A stretch of 17,526 bases of DNA, from contig CAYQAS010000091.1 in the NCBI GenBank assembly GCA_964415525.1, forward strand, positions 1 to 17,526. The letters run 5' to 3'. The notes below the pieces were generated by a model. That model saw only the letters and a list, made by a program, of their open reading frames with translations, had not been told where the DNA came from and searched no databases. The position numbers and the translations under genes were made by a program. Of this stretch, positions 6,865-15,300 are shown in pieces; the first letter of the stretch is position 1, and each line of letters opens with the position of its first letter. The DNA comes from CAZPUI01 sp964415525 (GTDB lineage Bacteria; Acidobacteriota; Holophagae; Holophagales; Holophagaceae).

Positions 6865-7358
6865 GCGGGTGTGGGAGGTCGGAAGTCCAAGCGGGCGTCG
6901 CTTGCTCGGCTCACTCCGGGGCCATGCGTGATCGCGGCGAGGATGTCCCCCCGCTCTGGCTTTGGGGCCTGGATGTGGTCGATCCGGAGCAGGCGCAGGC
7001 ACTGCTGCAGGTCTGGCTGCACGATCCCGGTGTCGCGGTGCGGGTGGAGCCCTTCGCGTCCATTCTGGAAGCCATGTTGGAGCGCCGATCCCTCGCCCTG
7101 TGGGATCTCCCCGTCATGGCTCCTGAGCTTCCGCTGGACTTCCTGCAGACGCTGCCGCAGTCCCATCCCGAGTGCCTCGCCTGCCCCTGCTATCCCATCT
7201 GCGAGGGCTACGGCGCCTGGAAGGATTCCTGTGCCGTCTGGAAGCGGGTCATCACCGACCTTGCCGCCGCGACCCGGGAGCTTCGGTGCATGCGACAGCA
7301 GGTGTCCACTGGGGATGGTTGCGACATCCGTGGCGAGCGATCCCGGCTGCCGGAGTGA
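6861..7358 (+). CDS. SPASM-like partner protein lacking a radical SAM core
   Basis: 165 residues from a GTG that overlaps the maturase stop (GTGA), with GGGAGGG four bases upstream; a start at the ATG at 6924 is possible. I do not recognise a named family. Residues about 38-70 (DPEQAQALLQVW...VEPFASILEAML) resemble the linker of SPASM enzymes and align loosely with maturase residues around 212-250 (VEWGEALRRLHRVW...LPFGPWSKLHES). It then has C-x2-C-x-C-x3-C-x9-C (Cys105, Cys108, Cys110, Cys114, Cys124; ECLACPCYPICEGYG), close to the terminal SPASM cluster motif. There is no CxxxCxxC radical SAM motif. It looks like the C-terminal half of a SPASM enzyme standing alone, perhaps a cluster-bearing partner that binds maturase or precursor. 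Extra cysteines (4, 15) and a polar tail complete it. The operon position is strong; the function is inferred. Confidence 0.75.
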   Translation: MSGCGRSEVQAGVACSAHSGAMRDRGEDVPPLWLWGLDVVDPEQAQALLQVWLHDPGVAVRVEPFASILEAMLERRSLALWDLPVMAPELPLDFLQTLPQSHPECLACPCYPICEGYGAWKDSCAVWKRVITDLAAATRELRCMRQQVSTGDGCDIRGERSRLPE

Positions 7359-7421
7359 GCAGGCGGGCTTCTTCCCAGAAGCGGGTTGTCCCTCGGGGGT
7401 GAGTGTCGAGGTCTGATACCG

Positions 7422-7449
7422 AGCCGCCGCTCGCAGGGTGTGGGCGGCT
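7422..7449. terminator. Stem-loop in the convergent gap (possible bidirectional terminator)
   Basis: AGCCGCC (7422-7428) pairs with GGCGGCT (7443-7449) across a 14-base loop. It sits between the end of the SPASM-like partner (plus) and the end of the sensor kinase (minus), where transcripts converge. A second small stem, GCTTCT/AGAAGC (7367-7382), lies nearby. Neither has a clear T-tract. Confidence 0.25.
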
Positions 7450-7473
7450 GGGGCCACCCGAACGCGTCCTGTT

Positions 7474-10400
7474 TCAGGCCTTGGGGAACCACAACATGAA
7501 GCTGGTGCCCACGTCCTGCTGGCTTCGCACCGTGACGCGGCCCCGGTGCGCCGCCAGGATCCGCTGGACGATAGCGAGGCCGAGGCCCGCGCCCATGTTG
7601 GCGTCCTTGCGCTGGACTTGCCGGTAGGGGTCGAAGATGAAGGGCAGCGCCTCGGGTGGGATGCCGCGCCCGCTGTCCTGCACCCGCAGGGTGAGCCAGC
7701 GCAGGCCCGCCTCTTCCTCCTCACCTTCCCGTTCCCTCAGTTCCAGCCTCACGGTACCGCCCCCAGGGGTGAATTTCAGGGCGTTGGAGAGCAGGTTGCC
7801 CAGGGCGCGCTCCAGACGCACGGGATCGCCCAGGACCCTGTCCTCCAACTCCGGGAATGCGCGGATCAGGGCCACGTCCTTCTTGCGGTAGAGCGGTTCG
7901 AAGGTTTCTGCCACGAGGTTGGCCAGGATTCCGAGCCGCAGGGGTTCCAAGGCGAGGGGCAGCTCCTTGCCCTCGCTGCGGAACACGTCCAGCAGATCGT
8001 TCAGCATGGCGAGGATGCTGTCGGTGGCGCCCAGGCAGCGGGTCAGGATGCCGGGGTCGACCTCACCCTCCTCCTGGAACAGTTCCATGGAGGCGCGGAT
8101 GCCGGAGAGGGGGGATCGCACATCGTGGACGAGCATCGCGGTGAATCCGGCCTTGAGCTGATCGACTTCCAGGAGTTTCAGGTTGGCCTGCTCGAGCACC
8201 TGGTTGCGTTCCGCCAGCTCCTCGGTGCGCTGCGCCACCCGAGCCTCCAGCGCCTGGTTCTGGATGCGAAGGCGCCGCTCCCGCCGTCGCACCTGAAGCA
8301 CCAAGCCGACGGCGATCAAGGCGAGGCCTCCGATGCGAAACCACCAGGATTGCCACCACTGAGGCCGCACGCGGATGCGGAGGGAGGCGCCCGCATGATT
8401 CCAGATGCCATCGCTGTTCGAGCCCTTGACCCGAAGCGTGTAATCCCCGGGAGGCAGGGTGGTGAAGGTCAGGTGGGTCCGGTTGCCGATGGAATTCCAG
8501 TCGGTATCCAGGCCTTCGAGCTTGTAGGCGTAAGCGTTCCGCTCCGGTGCCACGAAATGGAGTGCGGCGAACTGAAAGGAGATGACGCGATCCCGGGTGG
8601 TCAGGGTGATGTCTGGACCATCCGCCAGCGGACGATCCAGCAGCGTGCGCCCCTCCACAGGCCCTACGGGGACCGGCTGATTGGAGAGCTGGAAATCCGT
8701 GAAGACGACGGGAGGCACGATGGGGTTGGGGGCGATGCCTTCGGGCCGGAAGACGACGAAGCCCTGGTTGCTGCCGAAGAACAGCTGGCCGGTGGTGCTG
8801 CGGTAGGACGCGCAGCGCAGGTATTCCACCCCGCGGAGATCGGGCTGGAAGGGCATCGGCAGCGCCCGTCCAGCCTTGGGATCGAAGAGACAGAGGCCCT
8901 TGTGGGTGCTCAGCCAGAGGCGGCCCAGATCATCCTGCTGCACGCCGAGAATCAGGTCTCCGGGCAGGCCATGGCGGGTGTCGAAGTGTTCGAATTCGGG
9001 ACCACCACCGGTCCAGGGGGGGACGGTGCAGCGGTTGAGGCCGCCGCCGTTGGTGGCCATCCAGAGGTGTCCGTCACGGTCCAGGCAGAGCTGGTTGATG
9101 TTGGCGTAGGCCTGGAACCCCGGCAGATCCTGGGGGCGATAGACCTTGAATGCGCCCGTGGCGGGGTTCATCCGACTCAGGCCGTTCATGCCAGCGATCC
9201 AGAGCATCCCATGGCGATCTTCCACGATGCTGTAGACGTTCTCATCGCTGAGGGTGCCGGGGCCGCCGGGGCGGAAGTGCCGACAGTGACCGGTGACGGG
9301 GTCCATCAGATTCAATCCGCCGCCCACCGTGCCCACCCAGAGCCGGTGGGTCCGGTCTTCGAGGATGGAGAAGACGAAGTTGCTGCTAAGGCTGCTGGGA
9401 TCGCCCGGACGGTGGGTGAAGTGGGTGAATCGGGGCAGGTCGGCCGGTGAACGCTCCGAGATGTCCATGCGCACCAAGCCTTGGCTGACGGTGCCCAGCC
9501 AGATGGAGCCCCGATGGCCCCGGTGCATGGTGAGGACATAGTTTTCCTGCAGGGCGCCCGCCCGTCCCGGCTGGGCGGCGATGTGCTCGAAGCGAAGGGG
9601 CTCGCTGGGATGTTCCGGGGGGCGGACCCGACTCAGTCCGGCGGAGTTGTGGCCCACCCAGAGGCTGCCCCAGCGGTCCTCCACAAAGCTCATCACCTGG
9701 TTGCCCTGGAGGCTCGTGGGGTCGGCAGGGTTGTTCCGATAGTGCAGGATGGGCGGTCGGGCTCGGTCCAAACCGGGCTGGCGGCTCATCACCAGCTTGT
9801 TCAAACCGCCGGTATAGGTGCCGACCCAGAGCACCCCTGACCGGTCTTCGAAAATGGAATCCACGGGATTGTTGGAGAGGGAATAGGGATTCCGCGGATC
9901 GTGTCGGAAATGCTGGAATCGCGGGGGCTCCTCCGGTGTGGCGCGGGGGAGCATCCGATCCAGGCCCCCACCGTCGGTGCCCACCCACAGCGCGTTTGCG
10001 CGATCGCGGTAGAGCCGCCAGACGTGGTTGTGGCAGAGGCTTGCATCCTCATTCGGCCGGTGGACGAAGCGCTTCCAACCGCCTGATTCGATATCCAGGA
10101 GATAGAGCCCCCGAGCGCTGCCGACCCAGAGCCGTCGCCCGGTCTCGGGGGCGAGGGAGGTGACATCTAGGGGGGCGGAGGTTTCCGGCCGAACCGAATC
10201 ATGTCGGAAGGCCTCGAATCGGAAGGGTTGGCTGGGGTTCCGCAGCCGACTGAGTCCGCCCTCCTTGAGGCCGACCCAGACCACGCCTTCACCATCCACC
10301 AGCAGGCTCTGCACTTGACCTCCGGGCAGTCCGGAATCCGCAGATAGGGGGTGGAAGGACGGCTCAGGGCGGTCGAGTTCCCGGACGTCAAGGAAGGCCA

Positions 10401-10863
10401 GACCACGGTCGAAGGTCCCCACCCAGAGGTTGCCGGCGCGGTCCTCCGTCAGGCAGTTGATGTTCGCGCTCGGAAGTCCCTGGGCGGGCAGGAAGCGCTG
10501 GATGCGCCCCGTGGTGGCATGCATCCGTGCCAATCCACCGCCCATGGTTCCGATCCAAAGGTGCCCATGGCGGTCTTCCAGGAGGGAGCTGATCCAGTTT
10601 GCCCCCAGGCTGTCGGGCCGTTCCTTCTCGTGTCGAAATACGGTGAATCGGGTGCCGTCGTAGCGGTTCAGTCCGTCCTCGGTGCCGAACCAGAGGAAGC
10701 CGCGGCGGTCCTGTAACGTAACAAAGACCGTGGCCTGGGAGAGTCCCTGGGCCACGGTCACGTGTTCAAAGCTGGGGGCGAAGCCGAAGGTCGTCCAGTC
10801 GGTCGGAGGCGAGGCCCAGGCCAGGAGGCCTAGGCAAGCGAGGACGGGCTTCAGGATCTTCAA
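7474..10863 (-). CDS. Two-component sensor histidine kinase with double beta-propeller and Y_Y_Y domain
   Basis: 1129 residues. A signal peptide (MKILKPVLACLGLLAWA) is followed by a periplasmic sensor of 14 Reg_prop-type repeats (residues about 35-735; consensus LWxGTxxGGLxR), enough for two seven-bladed propellers. A Y_Y_Y domain follows (about 740-835; YAYKLEGLDTDWN, PPGDYTLRVKGSN), then one membrane helix (about 841-863), a coiled linker, and a kinase core. The H-box is LVHDVRSPLSG with His913; the N-box LLSNALKFTP, DSGRGIP, IFDPYRQ and GAGLGLAIV are all present. No receiver or DNA-binding domain is fused, so it needs a separate response regulator, not visible here. This architecture is that of the hybrid-type polysaccharide sensors minus the regulator half. 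The start is TTG (10863-10861) with AGGTGA just upstream; a later ATG would lose the signal peptide. It lies 54 bases after the Cys-tail gene and may be co-transcribed with it. Ligand unknown. Confidence 0.93.
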   Translation of the reverse strand: MKILKPVLACLGLLAWASPPTDWTTFGFAPSFEHVTVAQGLSQATVFVTLQDRRGFLWFGTEDGLNRYDGTRFTVFRHEKERPDSLGANWISSLLEDRHGHLWIGTMGGGLARMHATTGRIQRFLPAQGLPSANINCLTEDRAGNLWVGTFDRGLAFLDVRELDRPEPSFHPLSADSGLPGGQVQSLLVDGEGVVWVGLKEGGLSRLRNPSQPFRFEAFRHDSVRPETSAPLDVTSLAPETGRRLWVGSARGLYLLDIESGGWKRFVHRPNEDASLCHNHVWRLYRDRANALWVGTDGGGLDRMLPRATPEEPPRFQHFRHDPRNPYSLSNNPVDSIFEDRSGVLWVGTYTGGLNKLVMSRQPGLDRARPPILHYRNNPADPTSLQGNQVMSFVEDRWGSLWVGHNSAGLSRVRPPEHPSEPLRFEHIAAQPGRAGALQENYVLTMHRGHRGSIWLGTVSQGLVRMDISERSPADLPRFTHFTHRPGDPSSLSSNFVFSILEDRTHRLWVGTVGGGLNLMDPVTGHCRHFRPGGPGTLSDENVYSIVEDRHGMLWIAGMNGLSRMNPATGAFKVYRPQDLPGFQAYANINQLCLDRDGHLWMATNGGGLNRCTVPPWTGGGPEFEHFDTRHGLPGDLILGVQQDDLGRLWLSTHKGLCLFDPKAGRALPMPFQPDLRGVEYLRCASYRSTTGQLFFGSNQGFVVFRPEGIAPNPIVPPVVFTDFQLSNQPVPVGPVEGRTLLDRPLADGPDITLTTRDRVISFQFAALHFVAPERNAYAYKLEGLDTDWNSIGNRTHLTFTTLPPGDYTLRVKGSNSDGIWNHAGASLRIRVRPQWWQSWWFRIGGLALIAVGLVLQVRRRERRLRIQNQALEARVAQRTEELAERNQVLEQANLKLLEVDQLKAGFTAMLVHDVRSPLSGIRASMELFQEEGEVDPGILTRCLGATDSILAMLNDLLDVFRSEGKELPLALEPLRLGILANLVAETFEPLYRKKDVALIRAFPELEDRVLGDPVRLERALGNLLSNALKFTPGGGTVRLELREREGEEEEAGLRWLTLRVQDSGRGIPPEALPFIFDPYRQVQRKDANMGAGLGLAIVQRILAAHRGRVTVRSQQDVGTSFMLWFPKA

Positions 10864-10917
10864 GGGGTCACCTACCGACTCTTCCGGCTGGTGATCGAAG
10901 GGCCTTGAGTTTCAGGG

Positions 10918-11241
10918 CTACTCGTTGCAGCCGCAGCCACCCTCGCCACAGCTGCCTTCGCCGTCGCCACAGCCGCCATCGCTGCAGTTGGTGCCACCGC
11001 AGCAGCCGCCGCCACCGACGAGGAAGCCCTGGGCCATGTCCATGATCTCCTGGTGGGGGCCCATCTTGATGCGCAGGGCGACGTTGACGGCCTTGATCAT
11101 CTCCTCCTTGGAGACGCCCAGTTCGGCGGCGCGGGAGTGGTAGCCCTCGAAGGCTTCAGGGTTGCTGGAGGCAGCGGCGGCGGCCAGGCCCACGAGGGCG
11201 ATGGCGGCGTCGGTCAGGTGGATGGTCTGGTTCTCGCTCAT
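10918..11241 (-). CDS. Small carboxymuconolactone decarboxylase-like protein with Cys/Gly-rich tail
   Basis: 107 residues from the ATG at 11241, which has GGGAG about six bases upstream; an upstream ATG at 11289 has a poor context and adds unlikely sequence. Residues about 8-75 read like an AhpD/carboxymuconolactone decarboxylase helical domain (AIALVGLAAAAAS...FEGYHSRAAELGVSKEEMIKAVNVAL). The redox CxxC that normally precedes the histidine is absent (NPEAFEGYH, His35), so peroxidase-type chemistry is unlikely through the usual site. The tail has seven cysteines in a glycine-rich, acidic setting (80, 81, 86, 91, 98, 103, 105), suggesting metal binding. It is the first gene of a minus-strand pair with the sensor kinase and diverges from the Ser/Thr kinase gene. 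Domain call moderate; role unknown. Confidence 0.7.
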   Translation of the reverse strand: MSENQTIHLTDAAIALVGLAAAAASSNPEAFEGYHSRAAELGVSKEEMIKAVNVALRIKMGPHQEIMDMAQGFLVGGGGCCGGTNCSDGGCGDGEGSCGEGGCGCNE

Positions 11242-11357
11242 GAAAAGCTCCCGGGCACAGGTCTGGGATGCCGATCCCGGGTCGTCCATGCCTCCATCCA
11301 GAGTAAGGGGCTGGGGCCGGAATCGTGAAGGGGTGCGATTTGCCGTGTTTCCCTGCC
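11242..11357. promoter_or_regulatory. Divergent intergenic region
   Basis: This 116-base gap separates the minus-strand Cys-tail gene from the plus-strand kinase and must hold or overlap both promoters. On the minus strand TTCACG and TACTCT, 18 bases apart (about 11300-11330), are a weak sigma-70-like pair. I see no strong operator palindrome. Confidence 0.25.
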
Positions 11358-12344
11358 ATGCTGGAGAACCTGTTCGAGGATGCCGTGCTCACGAAGGACC
11401 AGATGCTGGGCAAATACCAGATCCTGGAGCGCCTGGGTGCAGGTGGCTTCGGCACGGTGTACCTTGCCCAGGACCGTTTGCTGGACCGCAAGGTGGCCCT
11501 CAAGGTGCCGCACCACCTTTCGGAAGACGTGAACGAACAGCTCAAGGAGGCGCGCATCATGGCCTCCCTCAAGCACCCGAACATCGTCGAGCTCATCACG
11601 GTGGAGAAGAAGGACGAGACCCTCTTCATGGTGCTGGAGTATGTCGACGGCGAGAGCCTGGACCGCGCCATCCGCAAGGTGCGCATGCTGCCGCCGCTGC
11701 AGGCGCTCGACATCGCCATCGACATCGCCGGGGCCATCGCCTTCGCGCACCAGAACCAGATCCTTCACCGCGACCTTCGCCCCGCCAACGTGCTCCTCAC
11801 CAAGGAGGGTGTGGCCAAGGTTACGGACTTCGGCACGAGCCGCATCCTGGAGATGGCCAAGGAGGGCTTCGCCCGCACCCGCATCGGCAGCCCGCCCTAC
11901 ATGGCGCCCGAGCACTTCCGTGGCCGGGCGGTGTTCCAGAGCGACCTCTGGAGCATCGGCGTCACGGTCTACGAGATGCTCACCGGCACGGTGCCCTTCT
12001 ACGATGCGGATCCGTTGAAGATAGCCCAGGCCGTGACCTCCAGCCCCATCACGCCGCCCCACTGCAAGCAGGCGGCGGTGCCGCGCATCTTGTCAGATGT
12101 GGTGATGAAGGCCCTCCAGGTGAACCTCGGCGAGCGCTATCTCAGCGCCCGGGATTTTCTCCATGCCCTGAAACAGGTGCGGGATCAGCTGGTGCGCGAG
12201 ACGCGACCCCTGGGCGCTCCGGCAACTCCGGTGCCCACGGCGATGCGGGCGCCGCAGAAGACCCAGGCGCGCCTCTGCTGGAACTGCTACAAGCCTATGC
12301 CGCGCATGGCCACGGTCTGCCCGAGCTGCGGCGAGAAGAACTGA
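11358..12344 (+). CDS. Eukaryotic-like Ser/Thr protein kinase with C-terminal zinc ribbon
   Basis: 328 residues from the ATG at 11358. A GTG at 11325 would add 11 residues; neither has a clear Shine-Dalgarno. It is a complete Hanks-type kinase: glycine loop GAGGFG (27-32), Lys49 (VALK), HRDLRPAN with catalytic Asp139, DFG with Asp157, and the activation-segment ending SPPYMAPE. HRDLRP replaces the more common HRDLKP. After a Pro-rich linker come two CxxC knuckles (Cys307, Cys310, Cys321, Cys324) forming a zinc ribbon. There is no transmembrane helix or PASTA domain, so it is cytoplasmic and the ribbon may serve in binding or sensing. It phosphorylates Ser/Thr on unknown targets. The stop lies three bases before the tamB-like start, so the two are surely co-transcribed. 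Confidence 0.93.
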   Translation: MLENLFEDAVLTKDQMLGKYQILERLGAGGFGTVYLAQDRLLDRKVALKVPHHLSEDVNEQLKEARIMASLKHPNIVELITVEKKDETLFMVLEYVDGESLDRAIRKVRMLPPLQALDIAIDIAGAIAFAHQNQILHRDLRPANVLLTKEGVAKVTDFGTSRILEMAKEGFARTRIGSPPYMAPEHFRGRAVFQSDLWSIGVTVYEMLTGTVPFYDADPLKIAQAVTSSPITPPHCKQAAVPRILSDVVMKALQVNLGERYLSARDFLHALKQVRDQLVRETRPLGAPATPVPTAMRAPQKTQARLCWNCYKPMPRMATVCPSCGEKN

Positions 12345-12347
12345 GCC

Positions 12348-15300
12348 ATGACGGGCCGGCGCACCTTCCGGTTCCGGCGCACCACCTACCTGCTGGCGGC
12401 GGGATTGGGGGTGATCGGCAGCCTCGGCACCTTCCTGCACTCCGCTGCCGGTGGACGTTGGATCCTGACCCGGGTGGATGGAGTGCTCCGGGAGCAGACG
12501 GGCCTCGGCGTAAAAGCTCGCGAGACGCGCTTCTTCCTGAACGGCGGCCGGCTTCTCGTGGAGGGCCTGGATCTCGGGGATGGACTCCTCCGGGCGGAAC
12601 GCCTGGAGGTCTCCATCGACTACCTCTCCCTGGCCGCCGGTCGCCCGCGGGTGAAGTGGATTAAGGTGGATCGGCCCATCGTGCACCTCACGAAGGCGGG
12701 GTTGGACGCGCTCAAGCTGAAATCCAGCAAGAAAGAGCCCGTGCAGTGGTCGGTGGGCAGCGTGGTGATCCGGGAGGGCCTCCTCGAGGCCACGGATCCC
12801 GCGTGGGGGCCTCAGCGTGTGCAGGCGGCCTTTTTCTTTGAAGGCACGGGGCCAGGACCGGGGCGGGTGGACGGGACGCTGAAGCTGCCCCACTGGAAGG
12901 TCCAGCTGCCCGCCGAAACCCTCGCGGGTGAGGGGCTGGCGCAGGTCCAGCTCTCGGATCCCCGGGCGGAAGTGCGTGGTGAACTTGCCTCGGGTCGGGA
13001 CCGGCTCACTTTCAGTGCCGCCTATCTGACCGCCCAGAAGTCCCTGGAGGGGCAGGTTCGTCTTGAAGGGGATCTGGCCCGGGTGACAAGGGTGGCGGGG
13101 AAGCCCGGTGCGGCCTCCGGTCGGGCCACGGTGGACGTGGGCGTCAGTGGATCCGCCTCCGCCCCCCGATGGAGGCTTGGCGTTCAGGGGGCTGACCTGG
13201 CCCTGCCAGGGCTCGGCATCACTGCGGCGCAGGTGACGCTGCGGGCCCGCGGTGGGATTTCGGATTTCACCTTGGATCACCTGACGGTGACATCCCCCGT
13301 GGGAGACGCCGAGGCCACGGGAGCCTGGTCTCCGGAGGCGGGCACCCGGGCCAGCCTGAGCCTGCAGAGGGTGCTTCTGGACCCCGTCTCTGAAATGACC
13401 CGTGTCCCGGCCTTCAAGGGTTCCCGAGCCGATTTCAGGGCCGAGGTGTCCCACCCTGGCCGTCCCTGGGATCAGCCGGACATGGGGAAGCTGCGCGTCA
13501 GCGCCGAAGGCACGCTCCGGCGTGCGGAGGGCACGGACGGCGGTCGCTTCGCGATGGAAGGCACCGGCGGCCAGATCCGCATGCAGGAGCTCCGCCTGGA
13601 CCTTCCCCGCCTTCAGGTGGAAGGGCAGGGACTGGCGGTATTTGCGGGGCGCAGGCTCATTCGGGTGGAAGGCACCGCCACGGCGGGGACCGATGCTTCC
13701 GCGGTCTCCGATGCCCTGCTGGCATGGGATCTCATCCACACCCGGACCCCCGAGGGAATGGTCATTCCCTGGCGGCTCGACATGGCCGGGGCGACCCGCG
13801 TCCAATCGAGCGTGAGCTGGGATCGGACCTCGGGATTGGTTCTCACCGGCTGGGCCGATATCCAGGGGCCGCGCTGGGTCGGCGCCACGGCCGATACGCT
13901 TCGCACGGATGTCTCCATCATCGGGGGAGAGCTGCGCCTGACGAACCTTGAACTCACCAAGGGGGCGGGACGCGCGGAAGGATCCCTCTGGCTGTCCTGG
14001 GAGGATCTCGCGTCGGACGCTAAGCAGTTCGACCTCTGCATCGGCGCCTTCCGGTTGCCGCTGGTGGAAGGCCTCAAGGCCGCAGACCTGGATCCGGAGG
14101 ACATCCGGGTGGATGGACAGGTCAGCGGCTCGGTCCAGTTGATGGGGCCGTACCGCGATCTGAGGCTTCTGGGGGGAGTGCAAGGCGAAGACGTCCACGC
14201 CTACGGGCTGCGTTTGCCGGCCGTGGCTCTGGACATCGACTACGCCATCGCCCAGGACCGGCTGCGCGCTTCGGAGCTGCGGATCGCGGAGTCCACCACC
14301 GGCCTATCTCAGGACACACCCGATCTGGGGGTGGGCCTGGATCTGCGCGGGAACCTTGAGCTGGATCTCAAGCGGGAGACCTGGCTGGGGGGGCTCACGG
14401 GGCGCTTCGACAGTGGTGTCCTGAACATTCCGGGCCCCCGCATCCAGGCTCGGGTGGACGCCCGCTTCGACGGACCCCTCGTGATGCACATGGGTCCGAC
14501 GCTGCTTCCCAGTGTCGACGTGACGTTCCAGAAGGGGCGGCTGTTCCTGGGGGAGCAGAGCATCGAGGGCGTGGAGGGGACCCTGCGGGTTGAAGGTGCA
14601 GCTATCGACGCACGCGTGGGCCTGGAAGGCAAGCCGGAGCCGCTGCTGCAGGCCTTCGGCTGGCGGGAAGGGCGTCAGCTGGAATGGGCGACGCGCTTGA
14701 ATGTGGGGCCGGGGAGCGCGGATACGGCCCTGATGGGGGCTCGGCTCACCTCCGATGTGCTGCGGAATCTCCGACTGGAAGGCAGTGTCCGAGGGGCCTG
14801 GACTCCAGAAGGCCTGCGCTGGAAGGGGCTCCTGACACACCTGGAAGGCGCCTTTCCCGGGTTCACCGCGGGGCAGCTCCGCCCCACGCGGGTGGAGGGC
14901 ACCGAGGCGGGCGCCACCTTCAAGCTGGCCCTGGCGGGCTCTGGCGAGGGCAGTGCGCCTGGCGCCGCCATGGACATTCGCGGTTCGGTCCCCTTTTCCT
15001 CCACGCGCGGCATGTCGGTCCAGTTCTCCGGGAGTGCGGACCTCGCCCGAGTGAAATCGGTCCTGGATGCCGTGGTGCAGCCGGGCCAGGGCAGCCTCCT
15101 GGCGGACCTTCAGCCCGCGGGAACGGCCTCCCTCAATCTGACCCTGGGAGGCATCCCCAGGAATCCCCGTCTCGACGGGCGTCTCGATCTGTCGGACGGC
15201 CAGCTTCGCCTGCGCACCTATCCGCAGAGCGCCGAGAACGTCTCCTTCTCCCTGGATTTCCAGGATCACAGCATCCTGCTCCACGAACAGCGGCCCCTGA

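Noticed and set aside
7438..9450. Long open frame on the plus strand (670 codons) opposite the sensor kinase
   Set aside because: It is antisense to a well-supported histidine kinase, reads as low-complexity Gly/Glu/Ala/His sequence without domains, and is expected in GC-rich DNA.
11242..11289. N-terminal extension of the Cys-tail protein from the ATG at 11289
   Set aside because: The ATG at 11241 has a good ribosome site and begins right at the conserved domain; the extension (MDDPGSASQTCARELF) looks untranslated.
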